Shown piece by piece: positions 63,282-64,000 of a DNA stretch of 64,000 nucleotides. The stretch lies in NCBI RefSeq assembly GCF_020184175.1, contig NC_065533.1, positions 48,770,351 to 48,834,350 of the forward strand. Reading direction: 5' to 3'. The translations under genes were made by a program, and so were the position numbers. Each line of letters opens with the position of its first letter. Position 1 is the first letter of the stretch. This stretch comes from Aphis gossypii (taxonomy: Eukaryota; Arthropoda; Insecta; Hemiptera; Aphididae). The notes beneath the pieces are model-generated. The model searched no databases and was not told the DNA's origin. It saw only the letters and a program-made list of their open reading frames with translations.

Positions 63282-64000
63282 TATGTCAAAAGTGTATTAG
63301 ACAAAGACAGAAAATCACCGAGTTAAATCCCCTTAAAAACCAAATTTTAAAAAAATGTTTATGAATTATGAGTGTTTGCTCTTATAGTATTTCATAAGAA
63401 AACAGTGTTCAAAATGAGGGTTAGGTGCGTACAAAAATAAAATTTTAGTCAATTGTATGTATACTATACATATACAATAATGTATCTTTTTTAATACTAT
63501 AATTGTATTATTATTATTGAAAAGCCACTAATAGTATTTACAACTATGATAGCTCAACAGTTATAAAATAAAAATTAACAGTACCTATATGTTATCTATA
63601 TGATAAAGCCTCTGATGTAATATAATACATCTTACGTATAATAATTATTATATGAAAAAATAATAAATAAGGTATATACATAATTAAATAATATACAGTA
63701 CTTATATAACAATACATAACTACAATAGTTATAGTTTTTGAATCAGAAATATTTTAGTCGTAGGTTATATAGGTATGTTATGTAATATGTTTATTTACAA
63801 CAGAACTCAATAAGAAAAATATAAAAAAAAACAGGTTATGGTGAGGGTAATTCACCGTTGGAAAAAAATTGAAAACACGAGTTTTAACAGAAACGTATTA
63901 TAGTAGTAGGTTTAAAATTTGGTACCAGGGAATTAGACGTATATCAACCTGTTGCGTGTACTCGGCAGATTTAACGATACTTTTTTATATAAAAGTGACA
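63282..64000. other. AT-rich right edge, no gene seen
   Basis: Nothing recognised. Confidence 0.5.

Overview
The window looks like insect nuclear DNA, most likely from an aphid. This is an inference from the very AT-rich background with small CpG-rich islets, the recurrent taggtacctata-type motif in noncoding DNA, numerous small hAT-like inverted-repeat elements, and one intron-rich developmental gene. No bacterial-style operon, rRNA, tRNA or CRISPR array was seen.

The one gene I can identify with confidence is eyes absent (eya), on the minus strand, with eight exons between 16592 (5' side) and 4038 (stop codon). All eight were assembled from GT/AG splice sites, and every junction is in phase. 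The last six exons encode the Eya domain, a haloacid-dehalogenase (HAD) type phosphatase and Six/So-binding domain, with DLDET, LVTTT and GDG-EEE motifs intact and the C-terminus ending in the family's ALDMGFL. The two 5' exons, plus most of the third, encode a huge low-complexity region of His/Gln, Asp, Ala, Gly and Pro runs. The visible part is 1,212 codons, far longer than typical Eya proteins (roughly 590 residues in human EYA1, about 760 in fly). The start codon is not certain: exon 15779-16592 opens with one base completing a codon, so a coding exon should lie further upstream.

The most unusual feature is that low-complexity sequence invades the catalytic Eya domain at two places: about 100 extra residues of Gln/His then Gly in exon 9153-9681, and a 27-residue Gly/Ser block in exon 4985-5282.

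Layout: 1-4037 is the AT-rich 3' flank and probable 3' UTR. 4038-16592 is eya, whose introns carry several transposon remnants. 16593-64000 is about 47 kb upstream (first intron and/or 5' intergenic), mostly AT-rich and without a recognised protein. It is interrupted by CpG-rich islets near 18.1, 20.2-21.0, 24.8-25.2, 32.2-32.9, 37.3, 42, 44, 53.1, 54.5 and 59.8 kb that are candidate promoters, enhancers or 5' exons. The best single candidate for an eya 5' exon is 24749-24825: an ATG in good context, with a minus-strand TATAAAAG box about 290 bp upstream and an end phase that fits. A coding-like segment at 59760-59930 may belong to another eya isoform or to another gene. Mobile elements include a clean 617-bp hAT-type MITE with an 8-bp target duplication, two inverted copies of a decayed hAT relative (one filling most of an eya intron), a dispersed ACAGGGTGATTC family, and a fold-back element near the right edge.
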